Of a stretch of DNA of 64,000 nt, positions 27,216 to 35,406 are shown piece after piece. Source of the stretch: Bacillota bacterium (GTDB taxonomy: Bacteria > Bacillota > Negativicutes > CTSoil-072). How positions within the stretch are numbered: position 1 is the stretch's first letter; each line of letters starts with the position of its first letter. The position numbers were made by a program, and so were the translations under genes. The DNA lies in contig JAGFZV010000001.1 of assembly GCA_017889545.1 (NCBI GenBank), positions 62,001 to 126,000 on the forward strand, read 5' to 3'. The notes below the pieces were generated by a model. The model ran no database searches and was not told the origin of the DNA. It saw only the letters and a list, made by a program, of their open reading frames with translations.

Positions 27216-28139
27216 CTATTTCACTTGTAAACCATACACTTGCGTTTCCGTCTTGGTCTGTATGTAGAGTTCTGTGCCGGCCGGCATCTTCACTTCTTCC
27301 CCATGGACAAATGCGCCGCCCACTACGCCAATCGGTCCGAGAACAACCAGTCCGGCTACTGCTGCGCCGGCGGCTTTGGCCATCGAGCGTGTTTTTTCTT
27401 TGGCTTTGTCGCCCAGAACCGTGTTCATGTTGCTGCCATCAAGGGCCGTAATGGTATCGAAGGCAATTTCCATTTTTGCATCCCGGCCAAAATTTTTCGA
27501 CCGATCGATTTTGATTACTTTGCCGCTTCCAAGAGCTCCTTTGGCGATCACAAGCGTCCCCTCGACAATGACATCCTCCGCAGCCCGAAAGACTACTTGA
27601 TCGCCTGCCAGCGAGGTTCGGGTGTCGAGAGGGGTAATCGTCATAATCTTTACCAGAAGATCACTGGATACTTGCGCAGCCTGCACATTCAACTGACCGT
27701 TTGCAAAGGACAGTTTTGCCAATTTCGTCAACCGGCTGTCAAACGCTTCGTCAGAAACTGTCCCAATCAGCAGCTTCTCCAGATTTTCAAGTCTGACGTT
27801 TACCGCATCGGCAGTTACCGTATGCGTAAGCACCCATTCCGTCGCATTGAGCTTCAGCGCAAAGGAAGGGGCTGCCGGAGCATTCTGCGTCATGTAACCA
27901 TACACACGATCCACTTTGCCAAGAAGCGCCTCCTTGCTTTCCAGGCCGTAAACAGTCTTTTCCACTTTTGCGACCCGGTCCACTAACGCTCCCGGCTGCT
28001 CCGCGCCATAAAAATAGTTCTCCACTGCCGCTGTTTTATCCAGTGCAGTCATTTCCTGTCCCTGCGCCAGCGCAACCCCTGCACACATCATCAGCAGCAG
28101 TACTGCAAGCGCCAATCCCATTGAAAGTTTGCTACGCAT
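27216..28139 (-). CDS. Exported protein of unknown function
   Basis: I do not recognise a family. The 307 residues begin with a clear signal peptide (SKLSMGLALAVLLLMMCAGV, then ALAQG). The N-terminal third has two repeats, AAVENYFYGAEQPGALVDRV and KVEKTVYGLESKEALLGKV, of the short EKxxYGxE...L..R(V) pattern found in exported proteins of Negativicutes. A third, weaker copy is NVRLENLEKLLIGTVSDE. The C-terminal half has beta-rich segments (VVFRAAEDVIVEGTLVIAKG) and a glycine-rich hydrophobic stretch AGAAVAGLVVLGPIGVVGGA at about 255-275, perhaps membrane-associated. It starts at ATG 28139 with AGGAGG. It is probably periplasmic or on the outer-membrane inner face, co-transcribed with the next small exported protein. 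Confidence 0.75.
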   Translation of the reverse strand: MRSKLSMGLALAVLLLMMCAGVALAQGQEMTALDKTAAVENYFYGAEQPGALVDRVAKVEKTVYGLESKEALLGKVDRVYGYMTQNAPAAPSFALKLNATEWVLTHTVTADAVNVRLENLEKLLIGTVSDEAFDSRLTKLAKLSFANGQLNVQAAQVSSDLLVKIMTITPLDTRTSLAGDQVVFRAAEDVIVEGTLVIAKGALGSGKVIKIDRSKNFGRDAKMEIAFDTITALDGSNMNTVLGDKAKEKTRSMAKAAGAAVAGLVVLGPIGVVGGAFVHGEEVKMPAGTELYIQTKTETQVYGLQVK

Positions 28140-28163
28140 CTCATTCCTCCTGTTTCCATGTTG

Positions 28164-28595
28164 TTAAATTCGGATGTCAATCATTGCGGAAACACCGACA
28201 CCCTGCACCCGGGAAAAATTGGTCGGGTTTTTGCTGTCAATCGGAATCAAACCTTTAATCCGAAATTGATTGCCATTGAAATTCCCTTCAATTTGAATGA
28301 CCGCTTCCGTCCGTTCAATGAGTTCCTGCGGCCCCGTCACCTGCGCAGCACCAACATATCCGCCGGTCCCCACTGTTAAAATGGGTACTACTTTTGTCGC
28401 GTAGTCCGTTCCCGCATTATTCTTCATCATCAGATCGTTAATAAAGTTATTCAGCGGTGTGGCAAATTTATCAATCACGATTCCCATGACACCGACTTTT
28501 AGGATACTGCCCAGGTCAATTGCCTGCGCGGACGGAATTGCCGCTACCGACAGCAGGCACAGTAGCAAAAGCCCTACCATGATGCGTTTTTTCAC
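28164..28595 (-). CDS. Small exported protein of unknown function
   Basis: About 143 residues with a signal peptide (IMVGLLLLCLLSVAAIPSAQA) and a mature part of about 118 residues containing VGVMGIVIDKFATPLNNFIND, a glycine-rich VGTGGYVGAAQVTGP, and a C-terminal beta hairpin ending VSAMIDIRI. No known domain is visible. The frame can begin at GTG 28604, but GAGGTGG immediately before GTG 28595 favours the shorter form. It is 24 bases upstream of the gene at 27216 on the same strand, so the two form an operon downstream of the porin gene but separated from it by a terminator. Confidence 0.7.
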   Translation of the reverse strand: MKKRIMVGLLLLCLLSVAAIPSAQAIDLGSILKVGVMGIVIDKFATPLNNFINDLMMKNNAGTDYATKVVPILTVGTGGYVGAAQVTGPQELIERTEAVIQIEGNFNGNQFRIKGLIPIDSKNPTNFSRVQGVGVSAMIDIRI

Positions 28596-28720
28596 GTCTT
28601 CCACCTCGCATTTTATTTGTCACCTACCAACATTATACCTGTTTGGAGACCCAAAATGCAAACCATTAGTAACTGACCGCATGCGTAAACGAAAAATAGT
28701 TCACGCTTAAATTCTTTACC

Positions 28721-28762
28721 AACACAAAAAAAAGATCCCCGCAGGGATCTTTTTTTTGTGTT
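28721..28762 (-). terminator. Strong intrinsic terminator after the porin gene
   Basis: AACACAAAAAAAAGATCCC pairs with GGGATCTTTTTTTTGTGTT around a short loop. Long T-runs flank the stem on both strands. It lies directly after the stop codon of the OmpM-like gene, as expected for a highly expressed single gene. Confidence 0.9.
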
Positions 28763-28766
28763 GAAA

Positions 28767-30023
28767 TTAGAACCAGTACTCAGTCCGGAAGTAGTATACA
28801 TCGTCATGTGAAGTTCCGAAAGCGGAGCTTTCCAAGTTTTCAACGTCAGCAGTCAAAACAACGTTTTTAGCTACTGTGTAGTTGAAACCAAAACCCCAGC
28901 CTTTAGTATCCGGGTTAGCAATGTTCAAACCAGAAATTTGGGTTGCAATGGAGAAAGCTTCGATGTCGCGATAGTCAACGAACAGACCATAGGAACCCGG
29001 TTTCGCTTTGTTAGCGCCTTTGTACCACAAGCTTGCATACCAAGCAGTGTTCAGGTCTTCAAGGCCATCATTTTTCGCAAAGTCAGCTGCGATTGTGAAC
29101 TGGCCGGCTTTAGTGGAGAAACCAGCGCCATACATTTCATAGTCGCCAATGTTCGAGCTTTTTCCTAATTGGGTGAAAGCGAATAAAGCGGTAGATTTGG
29201 AAGGAGCCCATTTCAATTGTGCGGACATAACGTCTGTTGTAGCAGCAAGCGTATTGTCGGTGTTCGGACCAGGCATAGAGCTTACATCACCATAAGCGAC
29301 CCAGCCGCTCAATACATTACCGAAAGTCAATTTTACGCTGTCATAATAACCAGCAGTGCCGGCAACCAAAGTAGTAGCGCCTTGGTTCAGGTAATCACGG
29401 CCGATGGACACGTCAGCATGGGAAGCCACGTTTTTGAACGTGAATTTCGCAACGGAAAGTTCTGTTTGGTCAGTACCAGAAGCACTTGCAGAAACATCGC
29501 TGTGAACGTTAGTCGTGTTTTGCATTAAGAGAACACCAAAGAAATCCACTTTGTCATTAAGTTTTGAAGACATGTTCAAGCGAATACGCTCTTGATATCT
29601 TTTACCACCGACGTCGGCAACATTCCAGTTTTCTTGGAAACGGATACGAGCGTCGCCAGTGAATTTGATTGTGCTGGCATTAGCTTCCAATTTGGAAACG
29701 CGAACGCCGAGGTTGTTCAGCTCAGCTGCGAATTCAACAGCCAATTTGTCAATGGTAGCTTTGTTGGCTGCATCGGCTTTGTCCGATTTCGCCATAGCTT
29801 TTGCTACGATTTGAGCCATTTCATAACGGGTCATGAGTTGGTCGCCACGGAAAGTGCCGTCGCCATAACCATCAATAATACCGGCATTAGCCAGCTGTGA
29901 AATGGAACCGTATGCCCAGTGTTTTGCAGGAACATCAACGAAAGGGTTAGTAGCTGCAAAAGCGGTACCGACGATGCCGAGTACGAACACTAATGCAAGA
30001 GTTACGATAAGACTTTTTTTCAT
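28767..30023 (-). CDS. ompM: SLH-domain outer-membrane porin (OmpM/Mep45 type)
   Basis: A 418-residue outer-membrane protein typical of Negativicutes. A signal peptide (1-23, ending TAFA) precedes one SLH domain at about 24-85 (NPFVDVPAKHWAYGSISQL, GIIDGYGDGTFRGDQLMTR). In this class the SLH domain binds modified peptidoglycan and ties the outer membrane to the wall. A coiled-coil linker follows (about 85-115) and then a beta-barrel of about 300 residues ending in an aromatic residue (RTEYWF). Codon choice is noticeably biased towards a limited set, unlike neighbouring genes, which fits very high expression. GGGAGG precedes ATG 30023. The gene stands alone, with a long structured leader upstream and a strong terminator downstream. 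Confidence 0.93.
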   Translation of the reverse strand: MKKSLIVTLALVFVLGIVGTAFAATNPFVDVPAKHWAYGSISQLANAGIIDGYGDGTFRGDQLMTRYEMAQIVAKAMAKSDKADAANKATIDKLAVEFAAELNNLGVRVSKLEANASTIKFTGDARIRFQENWNVADVGGKRYQERIRLNMSSKLNDKVDFFGVLLMQNTTNVHSDVSASASGTDQTELSVAKFTFKNVASHADVSIGRDYLNQGATTLVAGTAGYYDSVKLTFGNVLSGWVAYGDVSSMPGPNTDNTLAATTDVMSAQLKWAPSKSTALFAFTQLGKSSNIGDYEMYGAGFSTKAGQFTIAADFAKNDGLEDLNTAWYASLWYKGANKAKPGSYGLFVDYRDIEAFSIATQISGLNIANPDTKGWGFGFNYTVAKNVVLTADVENLESSAFGTSHDDVYYFRTEYWF

Positions 30024-30339
30024 GTGTTTGCCTCCCTAGGTTTTTTTTATTTTTTGCGAGCCTAAGAAGGGGAAGCGAATTGAGTTTCCACGTTTCCTCA
30101 ATATTCCCTTTTCAAAGGACTCATATCTTTCGCCTACTTCAAGGTCTGCTCTCAGGGTACCTAAGGTGCACCTCCTTTCTTCCCCGTCAGTCCTCTTCGG
30201 CGATAAGATCAAGAGTTATGATGACCGGCCGGCAAACTGCCGATCATTTTCTTACTTTGCTATATATTCTCGCAGGAAGATTATTCTCCTGCTCAGTTAT
30301 GCAAAAATTTAAAAATTTTTATCTGCTCGGAATATGTAA
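30024..30339 (-). promoter_or_regulatory. Long structured 5' leader of the porin gene
   Basis: This non-coding stretch precedes ompM. On the minus strand GGGGAAG (30179-30185) can pair with CTTCCCC (30069-30075), enclosing an ATTGAG/CTCAAT hairpin (30079-30102). AGGACT (30189-30194) can instead pair with AGTCCT (30116-30121). These two long-range stems cross, so they are either a pseudoknot or mutually exclusive. I compared it by eye with lysine, TPP, SAM, M-box and c-di-GMP riboswitch cores and found no match. No convincing -35/-10 pair was seen, though TATATA near 30262 could be a -10 element. Confidence 0.45.
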
Positions 30340-30411
30340 TTGTATACGGATCCTATCCAACGCTTCGACTCTATCGCTTGACCTCCGGTTTTGGATAGGA
30401 TCCGTATACAA
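30340..30411. repeat. 21-bp perfect inverted repeat with 30-base loop
   Basis: TTGTATACGGATCCTATCCAA at 30340-30360 is repeated in inverted form at 30391-30411. It lies 17 bases past the stop of the YqgF-like gene and far upstream of ompM. It lacks a T-run. It could form a very stable hairpin that protects or ends the upstream mRNA, or be the remnant of a small palindromic mobile element. Confidence 0.85.
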
Positions 30412-30428
30412 ACTTCGCAAAAATACAC

Positions 30429-30845
30429 TTACTTCCGGCGTGCGAAATAGCGCTCCGCCAAAATCACTGCCACCAAATCATCCACCGGTACCGGCGGAGT
30501 CCGCATGCCGGTCGGAACCAGCCGCCACAAGCCGCTCGGCGGTGTTTCCCGCCAGTAGCGCAGCCGCGCTTGTTCCGTGGAACGGTGTTCTTCGACCAGC
30601 ACGACCGAAAGCGGTCCGGCGTCTGTCATCCTCCCCTGCAGCAGTTGCCGGGCTTCCTTGCTGGAAGTCCGGCTGCCAAGCACTACAACGGTGGTGCGAT
30701 ACGCCTCAGCCCAAGTCTTCACCATCTCTGCCAGACAAGCGGTGGCGATCACTTGGCGGATCAATGCGCCGCGCTGTTGATCAACTACCGCAATGCCGCA
30801 TTTTTCCCGGCCTGGATCGACGGCAATCACAACGTGATCTGCCAT
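30429..30845 (-). CDS. RuvX/YqgF-like RNase H-fold protein
   Basis: 138 residues with the RNase H-like fold of the YqgF/RuvX family, which includes the pre-16S rRNA processing nuclease. Conserved positions visible are the first acidic motif AVDPGREKCGIAVV, a middle acidic region VVLVEEHRSTEQAR and the last aspartates in VPVDDLVAVILAERYF. It departs from canonical RuvX elsewhere, so a second true RuvX is likely in the genome and the role of this copy is open. The start ATG at 30845 overlaps the TGA of the DUF3084 gene (TGATG), and AGGGAG lies upstream, so the two are translationally coupled. Confidence 0.75.
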   Translation of the reverse strand: MADHVVIAVDPGREKCGIAVVDQQRGALIRQVIATACLAEMVKTWAEAYRTTVVVLGSRTSSKEARQLLQGRMTDAGPLSVVLVEEHRSTEQARLRYWRETPPSGLWRLVPTGMRTPPVPVDDLVAVILAERYFARRK

Positions 30846-32095
30846 CACAGCGCTCCCTGAACCTGCAGTTCCACCTGCAGCGGCCCCACTGTATAGGTAT
30901 CTTTTTTTGCCGTAGCGCTGATTTGGACGTTACCGCCCAGTTTTTTCACTTTATTGACCGTATCATACAACTGCGCGCCGCTCATCATGCCGACCGTGCC
31001 CTGCAGCGGGTCCGGCAGCATACCTTTCTGCACGGCCGCGGCATTGACTTTCTGCAAAAACTGCAGAACGACTTCCTCGGTTTCACGCGCATCCGTGGTG
31101 CGGATCGTATCGGTCAAAATCACCATTCCCTTTTCATAAACCAAACGATTGGGGAAAAATTCCAGGTGACCAATGACCGGTTCTCCGTAAACAATATTGC
31201 CGCTCGCCAATACCCGGACGATCATGTCGCCTTCGGTCCCGGACAGCATGGTCACAGCCTTTTCCACCTCGGATTTGCTGATCCACAAAATGGCCAGGTT
31301 TTTATCTTTAATATTCAGACTGGAAAGCAAATTTTGGTTCGTTTGGTAAAGCACGGACGTCAGCGTTTTCTCGGTCTCGGCAGTCGGTTGGCCGCCCTGA
31401 AGTACTGAGGTTCCCAGCGCTTCGCCGGCCCGGAAGATCACAACGCCCTCCCGGACTGTCTGAATGCCTTTTTTCAGGTTTTCCGCCAATTCCGTAAGGC
31501 TGTCCACATCATTCTGCAGCGCGACGCGGGCTTGGGTCAGTTCCTCCACCCGGCTGTTCAATTGATTTTTGGTCGCCTGCAAATCGGCTATCTCACTCTG
31601 CGATTTTTCCAAATCCGCCTGAGCCGCCGAATAATCCTCCTGTACCTGCCTGAGAGCAGCCGCCGCTGCGTCCCGTTCCGCTTCTGCAGTCGCCAGCTCC
31701 TGGGTAATCACGGTTAACTGGCGGCTGGTTTCGGAAACCTTCACCGTCAAAGCCGAATATTCGGCGGTCCTTGCTTCCAGCGCAGCCCGGCTGGTCTCCA
31801 ATTCCTGATTTTTGGCCGCCACTTCATTGCTCAGGGAATGCAATTCCGCCTGCAAGGCTTGCATCCCGAACAAAGCGGTCCGGACATTGTCCGATGCCAG
31901 ACTCAAAACGCCGAGGGTGGACGCGGCGATCAAAACGCCGGTGATAATGGTTACGATGATCGACGTATGCTTTGGCCGCAAACCGAACAGGCTTAATCGG
32001 CGTTTGCCCACTTTGGTGCCCAGCTTGTCGCCGATAAAGGCGATAAAGCCGCCCATCACTGCCAATATGGCAATTAATGTCAATCCGTATATCAT
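30845..32095 (-). CDS. DUF3084 family membrane coiled-coil protein
   Basis: 416 residues. Two N-terminal membrane segments (about 3-22 and 48-68) flank the family signature GTKVGKRRLSLFGLRPKHTS. A long coiled coil follows at about 78-220, rich in Glu, Ala and Gln. The C-terminal domain (about 225-416) is beta/alpha-rich, with RVLASGNIVYGEPVIGHLEF. The family is widespread but its function is not established. In this class it often sits next to lpt genes, suggesting an envelope role. GGAGGGGG precedes ATG 32095. Confidence 0.85.
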   Translation of the reverse strand: MIYGLTLIAILAVMGGFIAFIGDKLGTKVGKRRLSLFGLRPKHTSIIVTIITGVLIAASTLGVLSLASDNVRTALFGMQALQAELHSLSNEVAAKNQELETSRAALEARTAEYSALTVKVSETSRQLTVITQELATAEAERDAAAAALRQVQEDYSAAQADLEKSQSEIADLQATKNQLNSRVEELTQARVALQNDVDSLTELAENLKKGIQTVREGVVIFRAGEALGTSVLQGGQPTAETEKTLTSVLYQTNQNLLSSLNIKDKNLAILWISKSEVEKAVTMLSGTEGDMIVRVLASGNIVYGEPVIGHLEFFPNRLVYEKGMVILTDTIRTTDARETEEVVLQFLQKVNAAAVQKGMLPDPLQGTVGMMSGAQLYDTVNKVKKLGGNVQISATAKKDTYTVGPLQVELQVQGAL

Positions 32096-32154
32096 CGTCC
32101 GTTCCCCCTCCGTTTGGTCCAGTTTTCAAATGCCCGCAGACAAATTTTCCGTTG

Positions 32155-33240
32155 TTATGATGCCCGGCGGACCAGATATGCGCCGGCGATCATACCGATG
32201 ATATTCGGCAGCCAGGCGGCCAGGGCCGGGTTCATCGCGCCCCCTTGTCCAAGCGCCGTGGAAACTGCCATGATAATATAGTAGACAAAAATAATCACGA
32301 TGCTGAAGCCGAGCCCGGTAGACGAGCTGGAACGGTGCGGCGACAAGCCAAGCGGCGTACCGATCAAAGCAAAGACCAGGCTTGCCATGGGGATAGAAAT
32401 CCGGTGATGCAGTTCGACCTCGTAGACGCTGGATTTCACATATTCCCGCTGCAGTACCTGGATTTGCTGCTTCAATTCCCGGATCGTCATTTCTTCGGCT
32501 TTCTTCTGCTCCCGGGCGATCGTTTTCGGCGCTTTGGTCACCGGCATCGTCTGTTCTTCAAACCGCAGGCTGCGCTCTAAATTGCCTTCCGCGCCCATGT
32601 CATAAATCGTGCCATGGTACATGATCCAGCGGTTATCTTTCCATACGGCTTTCTCGGCATTTTCGATCCGCACCAGCCGTGAATTTTCAAATTCTTCAAT
32701 TGTTACGCCAATCATGGTGCTGGTCGCTTCGTCAAATTTGCGGGCATAGGTCAGTCGTCCCAGATTTCCGGAATCGACATCTTTGATGATAATGTGATCC
32801 TGCGATTTCGGCGTGGTATTTTTTTGGATCTCGTAAAAAACCGTATTGTTATACGCGGTATTGGCCGCCGGAACCACCAGCTCATTAAAAGCGACCGCGA
32901 AAATGCTGACAAAAAAAGCAACGACAAAAACCGGTACGGCAAGGCGGTAAAAGCTCAAGCCGCCGGATTTCATCGCAGTGACCTCGCTCGCTGCCGACAA
33001 CCGGCCAAACGCCAGCAACGATGCCAGCAGCATCGACATGGGAAACGTAAGAACAATGATATTCGGCAAACTGTAGATAAACAGTTTTGTCACCGAGCCC
33101 AGCGAAGCGCCGTATTTTGTGATGTACTGTACAATGCGAAAGATCGTGTTCGTGCCGATAAAAATACTGGAAAAGGAAGCGATGCCGAACAGAAACGGCC
33201 CCATCAGCTCGCGCAGGATGTATTTGTCGAGAATACGCAT
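32155..33240 (-). CDS. lptF: LptF/LptG family LPS export permease
   Basis: A 361-residue YjgP/YjgQ permease. Three N-terminal membrane helices, a periplasmic beta-jellyroll-like domain (about 130-250) and three C-terminal helices fit the family. RILDKYILRELMGPFLFG is the usual start and LSPHRSSSSTGLGFSIVIIF the usual fourth-to-fifth helix region. With LptB it extracts LPS from the inner membrane. Only one permease gene is present next to lptB, lptA and lptC, while E. coli needs both LptF and LptG. The frame opens upstream at 33267, but TTAGGAG before ATG 33240 marks the start. Whether it is LptF or LptG cannot be told. Confidence 0.9.
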   Translation of the reverse strand: MRILDKYILRELMGPFLFGIASFSSIFIGTNTIFRIVQYITKYGASLGSVTKLFIYSLPNIIVLTFPMSMLLASLLAFGRLSAASEVTAMKSGGLSFYRLAVPVFVVAFFVSIFAVAFNELVVPAANTAYNNTVFYEIQKNTTPKSQDHIIIKDVDSGNLGRLTYARKFDEATSTMIGVTIEEFENSRLVRIENAEKAVWKDNRWIMYHGTIYDMGAEGNLERSLRFEEQTMPVTKAPKTIAREQKKAEEMTIRELKQQIQVLQREYVKSSVYEVELHHRISIPMASLVFALIGTPLGLSPHRSSSSTGLGFSIVIIFVYYIIMAVSTALGQGGAMNPALAAWLPNIIGMIAGAYLVRRAS

Positions 33241-33255
33241 ATCGTTACTCCTAAA

Positions 33256-33302
33256 AGACCGCTGCAAAAATCCATCGTTCCTGGAGCTTTTTCAACCGGT
33301 CT
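33256..33302. repeat. Dispersed imperfect palindrome, copy 1
   Basis: Begins AGACCGCTGCAAAAATCCA and ends with a partly complementary arm closing in CGGTCT. The first 19 bases match the copy at 38713 at 17 positions. Both copies lie 10-20 bases upstream of a ribosome binding site (lptF here, kdsA there) in the same orientation. Confidence 0.6.
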
Positions 33303-33317
33303 CAGTATTTATTTATG

Positions 33318-34037
33318 TTATAAACTGAAATTATCGCCCAGATAAAACTTTTTGGCGATCTCGCTTTCCGCAATCGTTTCACTGTCGCCGGCGATGAGGA
33401 TTTTTCCTTCATTCAAAATATACGCATGATCGACGATCCGCAGCGTTTCCCGCACATTGTGATCGGTAATCAAAACCCCGATTCCCCGTTCTTTCAGATA
33501 ACCGATAATTTCCTGGATATCGGCAACCGCGATCGGATCCACGCCGGCAAACGGCTCATCAAGTAAAATAAAGCTTGGATTAATCGCCAGCGAACGGGCA
33601 ATTTCCACTCTGCGCCGTTCTCCGCCGGATAATTCCGATCCTTTGCGCTGACGAACATGTCCGACATGAAATTCCGCCAGCAGGCTTTCCATCTTCTCCC
33701 GCCATTCTTCCGGAGTGCCGGGACGGGTTTCCAAAATAGCCAGCAGATTTTCTTCCACTGTTAATTTGCGGAAAATGGAAGCCTCCTGCGGCAAATAGCC
33801 AATTCCATACTGCGATCGTTTGTACATCGGCAAAGCAGTAATGTCTTCGCCGCTGACAATGATCCGGCCGCTGTCCGGTTTCTCCAGACCGACAATCATG
33901 TAGAAGGTGGTTGTCTTGCCGGCCCCGTTCGGACCGAGAAGCCCGACGATATGGCCTTGATCGACACGGATGCTGACACCGTCGACCACGTTGCGGCCTT
34001 TATAGGTTTTCACCAGGTTCTCTGTTGCAATATACAT
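33318..34037 (-). CDS. lptB: LPS export ATP-binding protein LptB
   Basis: A 239-residue ABC ATPase that powers LPS extraction with the LptF/G permease. Motifs are Walker [19 protein letters not shown]-loop YLPQEASIF, signature [15 protein letters not shown], Walker [14 protein letters not shown] and switch histidine [10 protein letters not shown], all as in LptB. Length matches E. coli (241). The frame can be read back to 34076, but only ATG 34037 has a GAGGA in reach (about 11 bases) and gives the family's usual N-terminus [15 protein letters not shown]. Confidence 0.95.
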   Translation of the reverse strand: MYIATENLVKTYKGRNVVDGVSIRVDQGHIVGLLGPNGAGKTTTFYMIVGLEKPDSGRIIVSGEDITALPMYKRSQYGIGYLPQEASIFRKLTVEENLLAILETRPGTPEEWREKMESLLAEFHVGHVRQRKGSELSGGERRRVEIARSLAINPSFILLDEPFAGVDPIAVADIQEIIGYLKERGIGVLITDHNVRETLRIVDHAYILNEGKILIAGDSETIAESEIAKKFYLGDNFSL

Positions 34038-34117
34038 CCGAATCGATTTCCTCATTTCATTTTGAAATTCATTCATTTATACTTATGAAATCTGGAGTAT
34101 TCGCAGCCAATGCTCTT

Positions 34118-34849
34118 TTACTGCTGCGGTTTGACGATCAGCTTGGTGCGGCCCTGCGCATCGAGCGCCTTCTCATCCAGATAAATGGTCATCGTATTGC
34201 CGGTCAGCACATTTCCATCCTGCACCACCCGCGGACTGCCTGTCAATACAATCTTGCCCGGAGCGTCCTGCGCTCCTTTTATTCCATAAAATACCGCCTG
34301 CTGGGCTGTCGCATCCAAATTGCGGGCATTGCTGACAATGTGCACGCTGCCGGCGCCTACCGCCCGGTCTTCGGAAATAAATGCCTCCAGCTGATCCGCC
34401 GTCATGCTGCCGTCCGGCATATCCAGACGAGCGCCGCTGGTGATCAACGCGTACTGTCTGTCCGCGTAATAATCGATCTGCGGACCGTGCAGCGTATTTT
34501 GTCCTTTGGTCAAAACGGCATCCCCCTCAGCGATCAGATGATTGTCCTGAAAAGAACGAACCTGATAAGCGGTAAGCGACAGGTCGTCCTTGGAATAACG
34601 AACGCCGCCGGTAATGAATGCTTCTTTACTCTTCGTGTTATACTGCGCATTCGCGCCGGTCATCACCGCACCATCCTGCGTCAGCCGGACATTCCCCTGT
34701 GCAACCATGATGCCCTGCACGGAGTCATATTCAATCACATCGCCTGTCAATTCAAAAGCTCCGCCATTCGCCGCAAACGAATTGCCATTGCTGAACACCA
34801 TCGTCAAACATATCAGCATTGCCAGCAGCAATCTGTTTTTTTTCATCAT
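34118..34849 (-). CDS. lptA: LPS transport periplasmic protein LptA (OstA-like)
   Basis: 243 residues with a signal peptide (about 1-27, ending SFA) and an OstA-like beta-jellyroll repeated along the chain: FELTGDVIEYDSVQGIMVAQG, DAVLTKGQNTLHGPQIDYYA and VLTGNTMTIYLDE. LptA forms the periplasmic bridge that carries LPS from LptC to LptD. It is about 60 residues longer than E. coli LptA, allowing extra strands. It starts in an ATGATG that overlaps the lptC stop codon. Confidence 0.9.
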   Translation of the reverse strand: MMKKNRLLLAMLICLTMVFSNGNSFAANGGAFELTGDVIEYDSVQGIMVAQGNVRLTQDGAVMTGANAQYNTKSKEAFITGGVRYSKDDLSLTAYQVRSFQDNHLIAEGDAVLTKGQNTLHGPQIDYYADRQYALITSGARLDMPDGSMTADQLEAFISEDRAVGAGSVHIVSNARNLDATAQQAVFYGIKGAQDAPGKIVLTGSPRVVQDGNVLTGNTMTIYLDEKALDAQGRTKLIVKPQQ

Positions 34850-35406
34850 GGGATCAATCCTCCTTTTAGAGCACGAGCTTGTCCCTGCACTTTTACTTTT
34901 TCCAGCCCTGCGTCGCTTTCAATTGCAGCGCCGGTAATCACAACGTCCTCACGCGTAAACGTAATTCCTCCGGTTCCAAAGAAACGCTTCTGTGTCCCTT
35001 CCCAGCGCGCCTGCGCTGCCGTGAAGACTGCCCCTTCCGTGGACACAGCCCGCACATCGCCATTCAGGCTGATATTTTTTGTTGCCGGATCTAACGTCGC
35101 TTCGCGCGCCGTCACATCAACTTTACTGCCGTTCTCCTGATAAAAGCTCCCTTTTAGTCCGTAAAAACGTGCGGTTTTGGTCGTTTGATTCACCGTGATT
35201 CGATCCGCGCCAAGTTCCCATAGTTTCGTGCCGTTTTGTTCTTCTGCGATCGAAGTGCCGGAAAAACTCACTTCCGCTTCCGGATCGCTGGTAATTTTCC
35301 TTGGCGGATTCGGCGTCATCGGCGGTTCTTCCCGCAGAAAATAATACAGTCCGCCGGACAGCAGCAGCAACGTGACGGCAATCGCCAGAATTGAACTTTT
35401 TTTCAC
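34846..35406 (-). CDS. lptC: LPS export inner-membrane anchor LptC
   Basis: 186 residues with one N-terminal membrane helix (about 5-23, ILAIAVTLLLLSGGLYYF) and a periplasmic jellyroll (KLWELGADRITVNQTTKTARF, VDVTAREATLDPATKNI, GVFTAAQARWE-like). It receives LPS from the permease complex and hands it to LptA. It starts with GTG at 35406 overlapping the stop of the acyltransferase, and ends overlapping lptA, so the three are translationally coupled. Confidence 0.9.
   Translation of the reverse strand: MKKSSILAIAVTLLLLSGGLYYFLREEPPMTPNPPRKITSDPEAEVSFSGTSIAEEQNGTKLWELGADRITVNQTTKTARFYGLKGSFYQENGSKVDVTAREATLDPATKNISLNGDVRAVSTEGAVFTAAQARWEGTQKRFFGTGGITFTREDVVITGAAIESDAGLEKVKVQGQARALKGGLIP

Noticed and set aside
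30024-30339. A lysine, TPP, SAM or M-box riboswitch before ompM
   Set aside because: Short strings such as GGAGGTGCAC and CTGAGAG occur, but the ordered conserved cores of these classes do not.
30080-31408. A 442-codon open frame on the plus strand
   Set aside because: It runs antisense through the YqgF-like and DUF3084 genes, which have clear family motifs and ribosome binding sites. It has low-complexity Arg/Gln-rich sequence and no ribosome binding site.
34025-35140. A 371-codon open frame on the plus strand
   Set aside because: It is antisense to lptA and lptC, shares their codon phase, and shows no family motif.
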